From a candidate division KSB1 bacterium (GTDB lineage Bacteria; Zhuqueibacterota; Zhuqueibacteria; Residuimicrobiales; Krinioviventaceae), in NCBI GenBank assembly GCA_034505495.1, contig JAPDQV010000034.1, positions 1 through 38,756 of the forward strand: a stretch of DNA of 38,756 nucleotides. Direction: 5' to 3'. How positions within the stretch are numbered: the first letter of the stretch is position 1; each line of letters opens with the position of its first letter. The position numbers and the translations under genes were made by a program. The notes beneath the pieces were generated by a model. The model had not been told where the DNA came from. It made no database searches and saw only the letters and a program-made list of their open reading frames with translations. Below, piece after piece: positions 16,241 to 23,056 of this stretch.

Positions 16241-17908
16241 TTATTTGATAAATTCTGCGTCGAACAGATCGACGATCGTTCGCACCAGATCGCTCTCCGC
16301 TTTCAAACGCTCAAACTCTTCCTTTTTGTCGCTGACCGGCGTTACTTTGCGCACTTGCCGCAGCGTTTCCTCACTCACTTCGACGCACCGAATGCGCAAC
16401 CGCCGACCGAACCGCTCCTGCAAAATTTCCTCCAGGGAACGGCTGTGCCTTTCAACCGCCGCCTGGTGAAAACCGTTCCGTCCGGCAAAACCGATTTCCA
16501 AATAGGAGGCCGAGAGTCGCACCGGCCATCCCTCGATCAAGGCTGCGGCAACCGCTACCGCCCTACTTTTGACCGCTTCCAACACGGCAGGCCATTGAGC
16601 TTCGATCTGCTCGAGCGTCAACGGCGGTCCGGCTTCTGCAGCCTGTTCATGGGCGGTTACTGAACCGGACGATTTTTTGTCACCCATTGGCGCCGGGGAT
16701 TCAAGAAGGGGGGCCGTTGCTTCGGGTCGCGGGGTGTTAGATACCGATGGGGTTAACTTAGGCTGGGGACTTTTTTTTTTGGCCTCCTGGAGGTGTGCTA
16801 CCAGCTCGGAAAGCTGCACCGAGGAGGTCATGGTCGTCATCTTGATCAGCGCCGTCTCCAAATGCAGTCTGGCGTTGCTGCTGCGGCGCATGAGGCTTTC
16901 GGTTTCCACCGCCATTTTAATGAGACGCAGCAGATCTTCGGTTTGAAACTCGGCGCTCAGTTGCAGATAACGGTGTGCAAACTCGTCGGCAACGGTCAAT
17001 TCGTCGGTATTGCCGGTAACCTTGACCACCAGCACGTTGCGCAAATGTTCGGCCAGACCGTTGAGAAAGACGGCAAAGTCATAGCCTTCCGTAAAAATCC
17101 GCTGCACCAGATCGACGGCGGCACGGCTGTCGCCGCGGCGAATTATGTCGGTGACCTCAAAAAACAGCGGCAGGCCGATGACGCCCAACAGCTCCGCCAC
17201 CTGTTGGTTGGTAATCGTTTTTCCTGCAAAAGCGATGACTTGATCGAGGATACTTTCGGCGTCGCGCATGCTGCCGTCCCCTTTTTCCGCGATCATGCGC
17301 AGCGACTCGTCGTCGATGACGATCTCTTCCTTGGCGCACAATTCGCGCAGCTGCTCGATGATCCGGCGAATCGGAATGCGCTTAAAGTCGAATCGCTGGC
17401 AGCGGGAGACGATGGTCGTGGGCACTTTATGCACTTCGGTGGTGGCAAAGATAAAGAGCACCCGCGGCGGCGGTTCCTCGAGGCTCTTCAACAGGGCGTT
17501 GAATGCCTCGGTGGTGAGCATGTGGACTTCGTCGATGATATAGATGCGGCTTTTACCGGGATTGGGAGCATAACGAAGGCTTTCGCGCAAATTTCGCACC
17601 TCGTCAATGCCGCGGTTGGAGGCACCGTCGATTTCGAGCACATCGAGACTGCGACTCTCATTGATTTCGATGCAGGACGGGCATTCATTGCAGGGTCGGA
17701 CGGTCGGCCCGTGGTCGCAGTTGACGGCTTTGGACAACAGACGGGCTACGGTCGTTTTTCCGACGCCGCGCGGGCCGCAAAATAGATAGGCGTTGGCGAT
17801 ACGGTTTTGGCGGATGGCGTTTTGAAGGGTTTGCGTGACGTGTTCCTGCCCCACGACGTCTTCGAAAAACATGGGGCGGTATTTGCGCGCCAGGACCTGG
17901 TAGGACAT
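16241..17908 (-). CDS. dnaX: DNA polymerase III subunit tau (with a likely gamma form)
   Basis: DnaX builds the clamp-loader complex of the replisome. The 555-residue tau form shows Walker A GPRGVGKTT near residue 45, a four-cysteine zinc module (CDHGPTVRPCNECPSC), a DEVHML Walker B and an SRC arginine-finger motif. Domain III runs to about residue 370, followed by a proline- and serine-rich linker and a C-terminal tau region. Residues K377-K379 are encoded by ten consecutive A bases (16780-16771), immediately after an AGGAGG. A shift to -1 adds K-S-P-A and stops at 16758; a shift to +1 adds V-P-S-L-S and stops at 16753. Either event gives a gamma-like product of about 383 residues. Confidence 0.97.
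   Translation of the reverse strand: MSYQVLARKYRPMFFEDVVGQEHVTQTLQNAIRQNRIANAYLFCGPRGVGKTTVARLLSKAVNCDHGPTVRPCNECPSCIEINESRSLDVLEIDGASNRGIDEVRNLRESLRYAPNPGKSRIYIIDEVHMLTTEAFNALLKSLEEPPPRVLFIFATTEVHKVPTTIVSRCQRFDFKRIPIRRIIEQLRELCAKEEIVIDDESLRMIAEKGDGSMRDAESILDQVIAFAGKTITNQQVAELLGVIGLPLFFEVTDIIRRGDSRAAVDLVQRIFTEGYDFAVFLNGLAEHLRNVLVVKVTGNTDELTVADEFAHRYLQLSAEFQTEDLLRLIKMAVETESLMRRSSNARLHLETALIKMTTMTSSVQLSELVAHLQEAKKKSPQPKLTPSVSNTPRPEATAPLLESPAPMGDKKSSGSVTAHEQAAEAGPPLTLEQIEAQWPAVLEAVKSRAVAVAAALIEGWPVRLSASYLEIGFAGRNGFHQAAVERHSRSLEEILQERFGRRLRIRCVEVSEETLRQVRKVTPVSDKKEEFERLKAESDLVRTIVDLFDAEFIK
16753..16788 (-). promoter_or_regulatory. Programmed slippage/frameshift site in dnaX
   Basis: On the coding strand an AGGAGG (16788-16783), two C bases, ten A bases (16780-16771) and then GT lie exactly at the end of clamp-loader domain III. 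The -1 frame stops at 16760-16758 and the +1 frame at 16755-16753. The layout combines E. coli dnaX (Shine-Dalgarno-like element plus A-rich slippery heptamer) with Thermus dnaX (long A run used for transcriptional slippage). CCTCCAGGAGG upstream is also self-complementary. Confidence 0.75.
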
Positions 17909-17953
17909 GCAGGCATCTCTTTCACATCAGTTCGTCGCCGCAACGCTGTCGAA

Positions 17954-18230
17954 AATGGCTGTGCACCCCGCTTCGATTTCTCTTTTTTTACGCATCGTGA
18001 ACAGCCGACTCGAGCCAAGCGGTCCCGCGGCACATGGATTAGGTGCTTACCGCTGCTACCTTCCGGTCCTGACGGGGTTGGGCACGCCTCCATTGCGAAG
18101 GACTTGGCTCTTCAACGCCGCTGGATCAGGACGCAGTAAAAACGAGCAAACCTCAGCATGGGAATTCGATCCTGCTGTAGCGGATTGCAGGTTACAGGGC
18201 ACCGCTAGCTCCCCATCTAGCACAGCCATT
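17954..18230 (-). ncRNA. ffs: Signal recognition particle RNA, large form with Alu domain
   Basis: The SRP RNA scaffolds Ffh for cotranslational protein targeting. The S domain shows the universal helix 8 sequence GTCAGGACCGGAAGGTAGCAGC (18073-18052). The 5' part matches the Alu domain of long bacterial SRP RNAs: GCTAGATGGGGAGCTAGCGG, then GGTGCCCTGTAACC with the UGUAA turn and GCAATCCGC. The ends pair perfectly over 11 bp (AATGGCTGTGC at 18230-18220 with GCACAGCCATT at 17964-17954), giving helix 1 and setting the borders at about 277 nt. Long helix 5 pairing is also visible (TTTTTAC with GTAAAAA, GAGCCAAG with CTTGGCTC). It lies directly upstream of dnaX. Confidence 0.93.
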
Positions 18231-18237
18231 CTGTTTG

Positions 18238-18310
18238 TGGAGCCGATGGGATTCGAACCCACGGCCTGTACGTTGCGAACGTACCGCTCTCCCATCTGAG
18301 CTACGGCCCC
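18238..18310 (-). tRNA. tRNA-Ala(CGC)
   Basis: A complete cloverleaf. The acceptor stem GGGGCCG pairs with CGGCTCC, the D arm is AGCTCAG, the anticodon stem is GTACG/CGTAC with loop TTCGCAA (anticodon CGC, reading GCG), and the T arm contains GGTTCGAATCC. The discriminator is A and CCA is not encoded. It lies 11 nt after tRNA-Ser(GGA). Confidence 0.96.
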
Positions 18311-18321
18311 AACAATCACGG

Positions 18322-18407
18322 CGGAGAGAGCGGGATTCGAACCCGCGGTAGCATTACACTACACACGCTTTCCAAGCGTGCTCCTTCAGCCACTCGGACA
18401 TCTCTCC
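18322..18407 (-). tRNA. tRNA-Ser(GGA)
   Basis: A class II tRNA of 86 nt. The acceptor stem GGAGAGA pairs with TCTCTCC. The anticodon stem CACGC/GCGTG closes loop TTGGAAA (anticodon GGA, reading UCC and UCU). A long variable arm and the T loop GGTTCGAATCC follow. The discriminator is G, as expected for serine, and CCA is not encoded. Confidence 0.96.
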
Positions 18408-18438
18408 TCGCATGAGCGACTCTCCGTCGCCCTCTCGG

Positions 18439-18527
<89 letters not shown>

Positions 18528-18528
18528 G

Positions 18529-18560
18529 AAAAAAATTTCGTCAACGATGTCGTTGACGAA
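18529..18560 (-). terminator. Rho-independent terminator overlapping the tadA stop codon
   Basis: On the minus strand TTCGTCAACGA and TCGTTGACGAA form a perfect 11-bp stem with a 2-base centre (18560-18537), followed by A and seven T (18536-18529). The tadA stop codon is inside the hairpin. The T-tract ends one base before tRNA-Ser(CGA), so the downstream tRNAs need readthrough or a promoter within tadA. Confidence 0.75.
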
Positions 18561-19017
18561 GCTTTTTAAAAAAATCCTTTAAAAGACTGCTGCACTCGGC
18601 TTCCAATACGCCGGAGATCGCCTGCGCATGCACGTCCAAACCGTTGTGATCCACCAAATCCAATCGGCTGCCGCAGGCGCCGTAACGCGGATCAGCCGCG
18701 CCGTAAACGATCAGCGGAATGCGCGCCAACAAAACAGCGCCGGCGCACATCATGCACGGCTCGAGCGTAGCGTAAAGGACCGCATCCTCCAACCGCCAGC
18801 CGGCTGTCGCTGCTGCCGCACTGCCGACGGCCAACATTTCGGCGTGCGCGGCCGGATCCTGCAGCGTCTCTACCAGATTGTGCCCGCGACCGATGATGCT
18901 GTTGTCAGAGACCACAACGGCGCCGACGGGCACCTCGCCTTTGGCAAACGCCTTGCGAGCCTCCTCCAGCGCCGCGCTCATCCACTTTTCGTGGACAATC
19001 CGCTCCTCTTCTGTCAT
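18541..19017 (-). CDS. tadA: tRNA-specific adenosine deaminase
   Basis: TadA converts A34 to inosine in the wobble position of tRNA-Arg(ACG), allowing one tRNA to read CGU, CGC and CGA. The 158 residues have the cytidine-deaminase-fold zinc site H58-A-E60 with catalytic glutamate, and P87-C88-M-M-C91. The N-terminal EKWMSAALEEARKAFAKGEVPVGAVVV aligns with the start of known TadA proteins. ATG 19017-19015 follows the encoded CCA of tRNA-Arg(ACG) with no gap, so no Shine-Dalgarno sequence can exist outside the tRNA body. A later ATG (M13) would remove a helix conserved in the family. Confidence 0.95.
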   Translation of the reverse strand: MTEEERIVHEKWMSAALEEARKAFAKGEVPVGAVVVSDNSIIGRGHNLVETLQDPAAHAEMLAVGSAAAATAGWRLEDAVLYATLEPCMMCAGAVLLARIPLIVYGAADPRYGACGSRLDLVDHNGLDVHAQAISGVLEAECSSLLKDFFKKLRQRHR

Positions 19018-19094
19018 TGGTACGCCCGAAGGGAATCGAACCCCTAACCTTCTGGTCCGTAGCCAGACGCTCTATCCAATTGAGCTACGGGCGC
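19018..19094 (-). tRNA. tRNA-Arg(ACG), with encoded CCA
   Basis: The acceptor stem GCGCCCG pairs with CGGGCGT (G1-U72 wobble). The anticodon stem TCTGG/CCAGA closes loop CTACGGA (anticodon ACG). The T arm is AGGGGTTCGATTCCCTT, and the discriminator A is followed by CCA. It is the only one of the five tRNAs here with an encoded CCA. ACG is the canonical TadA substrate, and tadA starts on the next base. Confidence 0.96.
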
Positions 19095-19108
19095 AACACG
19101 CATTTCTG

Positions 19109-19181
19109 TAGCGCGTACGGGACTCGAACCCGTGTTACCGACGTGAGAGGCCGGTGTCCTGGACCGCTAGACGAACGCGCC
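19109..19181 (-). tRNA. tRNA-Glu(CTC)
   Basis: The acceptor stem GGCGCGT pairs with ACGCGCT. The D arm TCGTCTAGCGGTCCAGGAC is typical of glutamate tRNAs. Loop CTCTCAC gives anticodon CTC, reading GAG. The T arm is CGGGTTCGAGTCCCG and CCA is not encoded. It is the first gene after a strong promoter and lies 14 nt before tRNA-Arg(ACG). Confidence 0.96.
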
Positions 19182-19194
19182 GAATGCGGGTTAA

Positions 19195-19223
19195 AATATA
19201 GCAATAATCCCCTTTAAAGTCAA
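19195..19223 (-). promoter_or_regulatory. Sigma-70-type promoter of the tRNA-Glu/tRNA-Arg/tadA unit
   Basis: On the minus strand TTGACT (19223-19218) and TATATT (19200-19195) are separated by exactly 17 bp. The -10 box lies 13 bp before the tRNA-Glu 5' end, which fits a transcription start 1-7 bp upstream of the tRNA. This is a housekeeping-type promoter close to the E. coli consensus, not the TAnnTTTG form of Bacteroidia. Confidence 0.75.
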
Positions 19224-19731
19224 CTTTTTTATCGGTAAAAGCCTCCTGCAGACAAGCGTCAAAATCAATACGCGCCCGACTTTTCAGAACCAAGATCGCG
19301 GTGGAAAGTGGCTCCCTATCGATTCAAGCCCGACGTCACGTAACTCTACACGCCGAACTACCTTTATCCATTAGCCGACAACCTTTAGTAAACCCTAAAC
19401 TCCTGTTACGAGAAAAAACCGAGGCGACTCCTGGAATGCAAACCCAAAATCCTGGGCAATCGCAGCCGCAGTATCTCCAAGGTAAGACCATCGGCCATTC
19501 ATTACTGTCTGTCAAGTTTAAGGCTGTCATAAATTTCTACGAACGGCCCAGACCAATTGCGTTGAGAGAAGAAATTGGCGGAGTTTTATAAAAAAATGGC
19601 TTTTCGGCACTTAAAAAGTTCTTTCACATTCCCGCGTCAATGTTTTCTCCCTTCCCTGTATGGCCCTTCAGAAGCAGCCAAAGGGCCGGAATCTCCTGCG
19701 TTTGAAAAGTCATTTCCCCCTCGACGATGAA
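19224..19731. other. About 500-bp spacer without a convincing gene
   Basis: No frame here shows a family I recognise. A short minus-strand frame beginning near 19510 (NGRWSYLGDTAAAIAQDFGF) is interrupted by stops on both sides and may be a decayed fragment. A 7-bp hairpin, GGCCCTT/AAGGGCC (19662-19687), lies downstream of the hydrolase stop but has no U-tract. Confidence 0.5.
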
Positions 19732-20595
19732 CTAATGCAGGATGCCTCGTTGCATCATCCAGTTGCGGCAAAGCTCCATCCATTTCGACAGAACGGGATC
19801 CAGCGGCGCCAGTCCAAAGCCGTGCGGGCCGCGTTCGAAAATGTGCATTTCTGCAGGTACACCGGCCTTGCGCAAAGCCAGGTAGAAAAAGACGCTGTTT
19901 TCCGCCGGTACGACTGTGTCTTCATTGGTCAGAATCAAAAAGGTGGGCGATGTTTGAGGCGTCACCTGCAGATCGGTCGACATTTTGATCGTCAGCTGCG
20001 GATCGGGCGGATCGCCCAACAGATTGACCATCGAGCCGCGGTGCATGTACTCGCGGGTCATCGAGATGACCGGATAGATGAGAATCATAAAGTCCGGTCG
20101 GCAGCTGATCCTCTGCACGGGATCCGCGTTAGCGGAATCGCCGAGATCGAAATGCACGCCGGTGCAGGAGGCCAGATGACCGCCGGCGGAAAAGCCGATG
20201 ACGCCGATGCGTTTGGGATCGATGCGCCACTCTTCGGCACGGGCGCGCACGGTACGAATGGCGCGCTGAGCATCGAGCAGAGGCACTGGATGCTGGGCGC
20301 CCGGGCCGCGGCGATAACTGACGATGATCCCGGCCGCTCCGAGATTGTTGAGCCACTGAGCCACCTGGCGGCCTTCATGGTCCATCGCCAATCCCCAATA
20401 ACCGCCGCCAGGGAAAATAACCACTGCCGCGCCGGTGGGATTGGGCGGCAGATAGATCGTCAGCTGCGGCGTTTCCGCGATGGCCGCTTCACCGTAGGGC
20501 GCGCCGTTCGGCCAAAGCGGCAGAACGATCGGTTCAGCATAGCTCGAGGCGCTGCAAAGAAACAAAATCGCCAATCCGATGCTTTTCCGTTTCAT
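19732..20595 (-). CDS. Secreted alpha/beta hydrolase (esterase, BD-FAE/Aes-like)
   Basis: A 287-residue exported esterase. An N-terminal signal peptide (about 1-20, ending SSYA) is followed by an alpha/beta hydrolase fold. The oxyanion loop is FPGGGY (61-66), the nucleophile is S136 in GFSAGGH, and the likely acid and base are D226 (in NEDTVV) and H258 (in GPHGFGL). Relatives often deacetylate or de-feruloylate plant polysaccharides, which fits the rhamnosidase and DUF1080 genes nearby, but the substrate is not shown. Ribosome-binding site GGAGG precedes ATG 20595, which overlaps the CpeT-family gene by 4 bp. Confidence 0.87.
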   Translation of the reverse strand: MKRKSIGLAILFLCSASSYAEPIVLPLWPNGAPYGEAAIAETPQLTIYLPPNPTGAAVVIFPGGGYWGLAMDHEGRQVAQWLNNLGAAGIIVSYRRGPGAQHPVPLLDAQRAIRTVRARAEEWRIDPKRIGVIGFSAGGHLASCTGVHFDLGDSANADPVQRISCRPDFMILIYPVISMTREYMHRGSMVNLLGDPPDPQLTIKMSTDLQVTPQTSPTFLILTNEDTVVPAENSVFFYLALRKAGVPAEMHIFERGPHGFGLAPLDPVLSKWMELCRNWMMQRGILH

Positions 20596-21197
20596 GGTTC
20601 ATCCTCCGTTTTGTCGAAAATATACCCCCCCTTTATCGGCCCCCAGACCTGTCTGCCCGTTTCATCGAATCCTCTGTCCCAACTGATGAACCGGCTTTCC
20701 GTAATACGAACTTCCGTCGTCATGTAAACGGCACCGCGGCGGTTGCTGAGACACTCCCTTTCATGCGTCCTGCCGTAAAAGGAACCGTCCGGCAATGCCG
20801 TCAAATAAACCGCACAACCTTCTCGGGCGTGCAGCCTTTCTTGGGAGACATCGGCAAAGCGCTCCGGCTGCCTCCAGGCGCCGATGAACTCCTCCGCCCC
20901 GTCGATCGTCATCACCTCACTGACTAGGAATGAGTCTTGTCGCGTGATCCGATAGATACGCTGACGATAAGGCGCATCCAACTGTTCGGCCCAAGCCTGC
21001 TCGACATAAAACCACAGGGTATCGGTGCGGTCCGGCCAAATGCGCGTCATGTGCAGATGAATCTCGGCAAACGCAGTGTCCTCTGCAGCCTGGCGGCGGT
21101 TGGAAAAGCTGCCCTGTAAATAATCGGCCAATCGCGACAATTCATCCGCTTGACCGACTGTCGAGGCGAGCAAAATCAGGAAAAAGAGCTTTACCAT
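20592..21197 (-). CDS. CpeT/CpcT-family protein (phycobiliprotein lyase homologue), exported
   Basis: Cyanobacterial CpcT/CpeT proteins attach bilins to phycobiliproteins. This 201-residue protein has a signal peptide (MVKLFFLILLASTVGQA) followed by the full family pattern: LADYLQGSFSNRRQA, WFYVEQAWAEQLDAPYRQRIYRI, a C-x-V-x-L segment, SRFISWDRGFDETGRQVWGPIKGG and F-D-K at the end. The start at 21197 is chosen for its signal peptide and AGGAG 11 nt upstream; the frame extends to 21314 without likeness to the family. No phycobiliprotein or bilin gene is present, so the ligand must be something else. It is coupled to the hydrolase gene by an ATGA overlap. Confidence 0.85.
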   Translation of the reverse strand: MVKLFFLILLASTVGQADELSRLADYLQGSFSNRRQAAEDTAFAEIHLHMTRIWPDRTDTLWFYVEQAWAEQLDAPYRQRIYRITRQDSFLVSEVMTIDGAEEFIGAWRQPERFADVSQERLHAREGCAVYLTALPDGSFYGRTHERECLSNRRGAVYMTTEVRITESRFISWDRGFDETGRQVWGPIKGGYIFDKTEDEP

Positions 21198-21255
21198 CGT
21201 CGCAGAAACTCCTATTTTTGAAAAATACACAAGCTGCCGCAAAAAGACAACCTCG

Positions 21256-21783
21256 GTGAGCGATAAAGAGATAAAATCCGACTCTGGTGAGCGCCGCAGT
21301 TTCGCCTGCGACACAAGCTCGCTTATTTTGCTGCATCGCGTCGGTTTATTGGAAACGACTGCCGCGGTTTATCATCTGCTGGTGACGCCGAGCGTGCTGG
21401 CCGAGCTGAAGCGCGGCGGCTCAGCGGAAGACTATCGCCGTTTTGAGCAGGCAACGATCTGCTGCCCGTTGCCGCAGGCTGCGCCGACCATCGACGATCT
21501 AACATCAACAGACGCCGAGGTCATCGCGCTTTGTCTTTCAACCGGCGCCGATGCCGTCCTTTCGGATGACGGTTCGCTTTTGCGCTGCTGCCGGCGAGCC
21601 GGACTGCCCCATTACTGCGCTCTGTCGCTGCTCCCGCTTCTCGTCGAGGATGGTTATTTAGCGCCGAGCCAAGCGGAAGAAGCGTTTTCGGCGCTTTTGA
21701 TGCAGGGAAGATACTCATCGAAGGTCATAGCCGAGGGTCGCGATATGCTGCTTCGCTCCATTCAAAAGCGCTATTTGGAATAA
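21256..21783 (+). CDS. PIN-domain protein (putative ribonuclease)
   Basis: PIN domains are metal-dependent RNases, often toxins. In 175 residues the acidic site is visible: D19 (in ACDTSSL), E50 (in PSVLAELKRG), E88 (in TSTDAEVIALC) and D104/D105 (in LSDDGSLL). The pattern fits the DUF3368-like predicted nucleic-acid-binding proteins. It starts with GTG at 21256 and lacks a clear ribosome-binding site. It is divergent from the CpeT gene with a 58-bp gap. No antitoxin-like gene lies upstream or downstream, so either it is not a classical toxin or its partner is elsewhere. Confidence 0.78.
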   Translation: MSDKEIKSDSGERRSFACDTSSLILLHRVGLLETTAAVYHLLVTPSVLAELKRGGSAEDYRRFEQATICCPLPQAAPTIDDLTSTDAEVIALCLSTGADAVLSDDGSLLRCCRRAGLPHYCALSLLPLLVEDGYLAPSQAEEAFSALLMQGRYSSKVIAEGRDMLLRSIQKRYLE

Positions 21784-21847
21784 TTATTATTCAGGTCATG
21801 TTAAAACTCTCCAAGTCAAAGGGCAAAAATTAATAAGGAGATCTATC

Positions 21848-22552
21848 ATGACCAGTAGAAGAGAATTCCTCAAAAGCGTGCCGTTGGCTGCTGCGGCGGT
21901 AAGCGCGGGATGGACTCTTACCGCCGGAGCGGCGCAGCTTCCGGTCGATGAAAAGGGCGAATACGTTCTGCCGCCTCTCCCCTATCCCTACAACGCGTTG
22001 GAGCCCGCCATCGATGAGCAGACGATGCGGCTGCATCACGACATTCACCATCTCAGCTACGTCAAGGGACTCAATGCCGCTCTGGCCAAGCTGCAGGAGG
22101 CTAGACAAAGCGGCAACTATGAGCTGGTGCAGTTCTACAGCGGCAAAGTCGCTTTTCACGGCTCCGGACATATTCTGCACACCATTTTCTGGCAGAACAT
22201 GAAGCCGAACGGCGGCGGCGAACCGACCGGTTCTTTGGCCAAAGCGATCGAACGAGATTTCGGCAGTTTTGCCGCCTTCAAGGCGCACTTTTCCGCAGCC
22301 GCAAATCAGGTGGAAGGCGGCGGTTGGGGTATTTTAGCCTATGAACCGCTCGGTAAACGGCTTGTCATTCTGCAGGCGGAAAAACACCAGAACCTCACCG
22401 CCTGGGGAGCCGTTCCGCTGCTGGCACTCGATGTTTGGGAGCATGCCTATTACCTCAAATACCAGAACAGGCGCGGCGAATATGTCAACAATTTCTTCTC
22501 AGTGATCAACTGGGCGGACGTCGCAGCCCGATATGAAGAGGCCGTCAAATAA
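21848..22552 (+). CDS. Superoxide dismutase, Mn/Fe family, Tat-exported
   Basis: Converts superoxide to oxygen and hydrogen peroxide. An N-terminal twin-arginine signal (SRREFLKS, then a hydrophobic stretch ending near AGAAQ) predicts export in folded form. The mature 200 residues carry all four metal ligands, H63, H111, D195 and H199 (in DVWEHAYY). Gly107 and Gln181 occupy the positions that distinguish Mn from Fe enzymes and suggest the Mn type or a cambialistic enzyme. A strong ribosome-binding site (AAGGAG) precedes ATG 21848. A terminator follows directly. It appears monocistronic. Confidence 0.95.
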   Translation: MTSRREFLKSVPLAAAAVSAGWTLTAGAAQLPVDEKGEYVLPPLPYPYNALEPAIDEQTMRLHHDIHHLSYVKGLNAALAKLQEARQSGNYELVQFYSGKVAFHGSGHILHTIFWQNMKPNGGGEPTGSLAKAIERDFGSFAAFKAHFSAAANQVEGGGWGILAYEPLGKRLVILQAEKHQNLTAWGAVPLLALDVWEHAYYLKYQNRRGEYVNNFFSVINWADVAARYEEAVK

Positions 22553-22580
22553 AAAAGGCTCCCAATGCGGAGCCTTTTTT
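22552..22580. terminator. Bidirectional terminator between sod and yhbY
   Basis: GGCTCC (22557-22562) and GGAGCC (22569-22574) form a stem, with six A before and six T after. It therefore works as an intrinsic terminator on both strands, for the convergent sod (+) and yhbY (-) genes. Confidence 0.88.
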
Positions 22581-22638
22581 GCTTTGCAGGGATGACGATG
22601 CAGCCGTAGGCCGTCGAACGCCGGTATTGACGGCCTTT

Positions 22639-22959
22639 TCATTGCACATCGGAGCGGGAAAGCGGCACTTGGATGCGCCGCTTTTCCGGATCTGCCTGGG
22701 GGCGATAAAAGATCGCCACGAATCCGGTGATGCCGACGCAAAAGCAGCGACAGCGTTCCTGGATTTGCATCGCCAAATCTTTTTTCTCCTCTTTAAACTC
22801 CAGAAACCGCACTTTGATCAGTTCATTGGCGTCCAACGCGTCGTTGATGGCCGCAACGACCGAATCCGTCAATCCGCTCTTGCCGATAACCACGTCGGGT
22901 TTGAGTGTGTTGGCCAAACCCCGCAGATAACTGCGCTGAAAGCTCGTCAATTTTTCCAT
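22639..22959 (-). CDS. yhbY: YhbY-family CRM-domain RNA-binding protein
   Basis: YhbY binds pre-50S particles through a CRM domain. From ATG 22959 the protein has 106 residues, matching the family. It starts TSFQRSYLRGLA, then shows the RNA-binding loop GKSGLTDSVVAAINDAL and ends the domain with GFVAIFYR. The frame extends to 23127, but GAGGG directly before 22959 and the family alignment support the shorter form. The motif reads GKSG where GxxG is expected. Confidence 0.92.
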   Translation of the reverse strand: MEKLTSFQRSYLRGLANTLKPDVVIGKSGLTDSVVAAINDALDANELIKVRFLEFKEEKKDLAMQIQERCRCFCVGITGFVAIFYRPQADPEKRRIQVPLSRSDVQ

Positions 22960-23056
22960 ATATTTCCCTCGAGATTTCCGCTTTTTACAAGGGCTGAGCT
23001 GCAATAATTCATGACGCCAACAGCCGAGTTGAGCGGAAAACAAGTAAATGGTTTTG

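Noticed and set aside
18056..18319. Open frames on both strands over the tRNA/SRP RNA cluster
   Set aside because: The bases are explained by tRNA-Ala and the SRP RNA; the peptides (for example the repeated R-x-G-x-x-P-x-G patterns) are translations of T-arms, a well-known annotation artefact.
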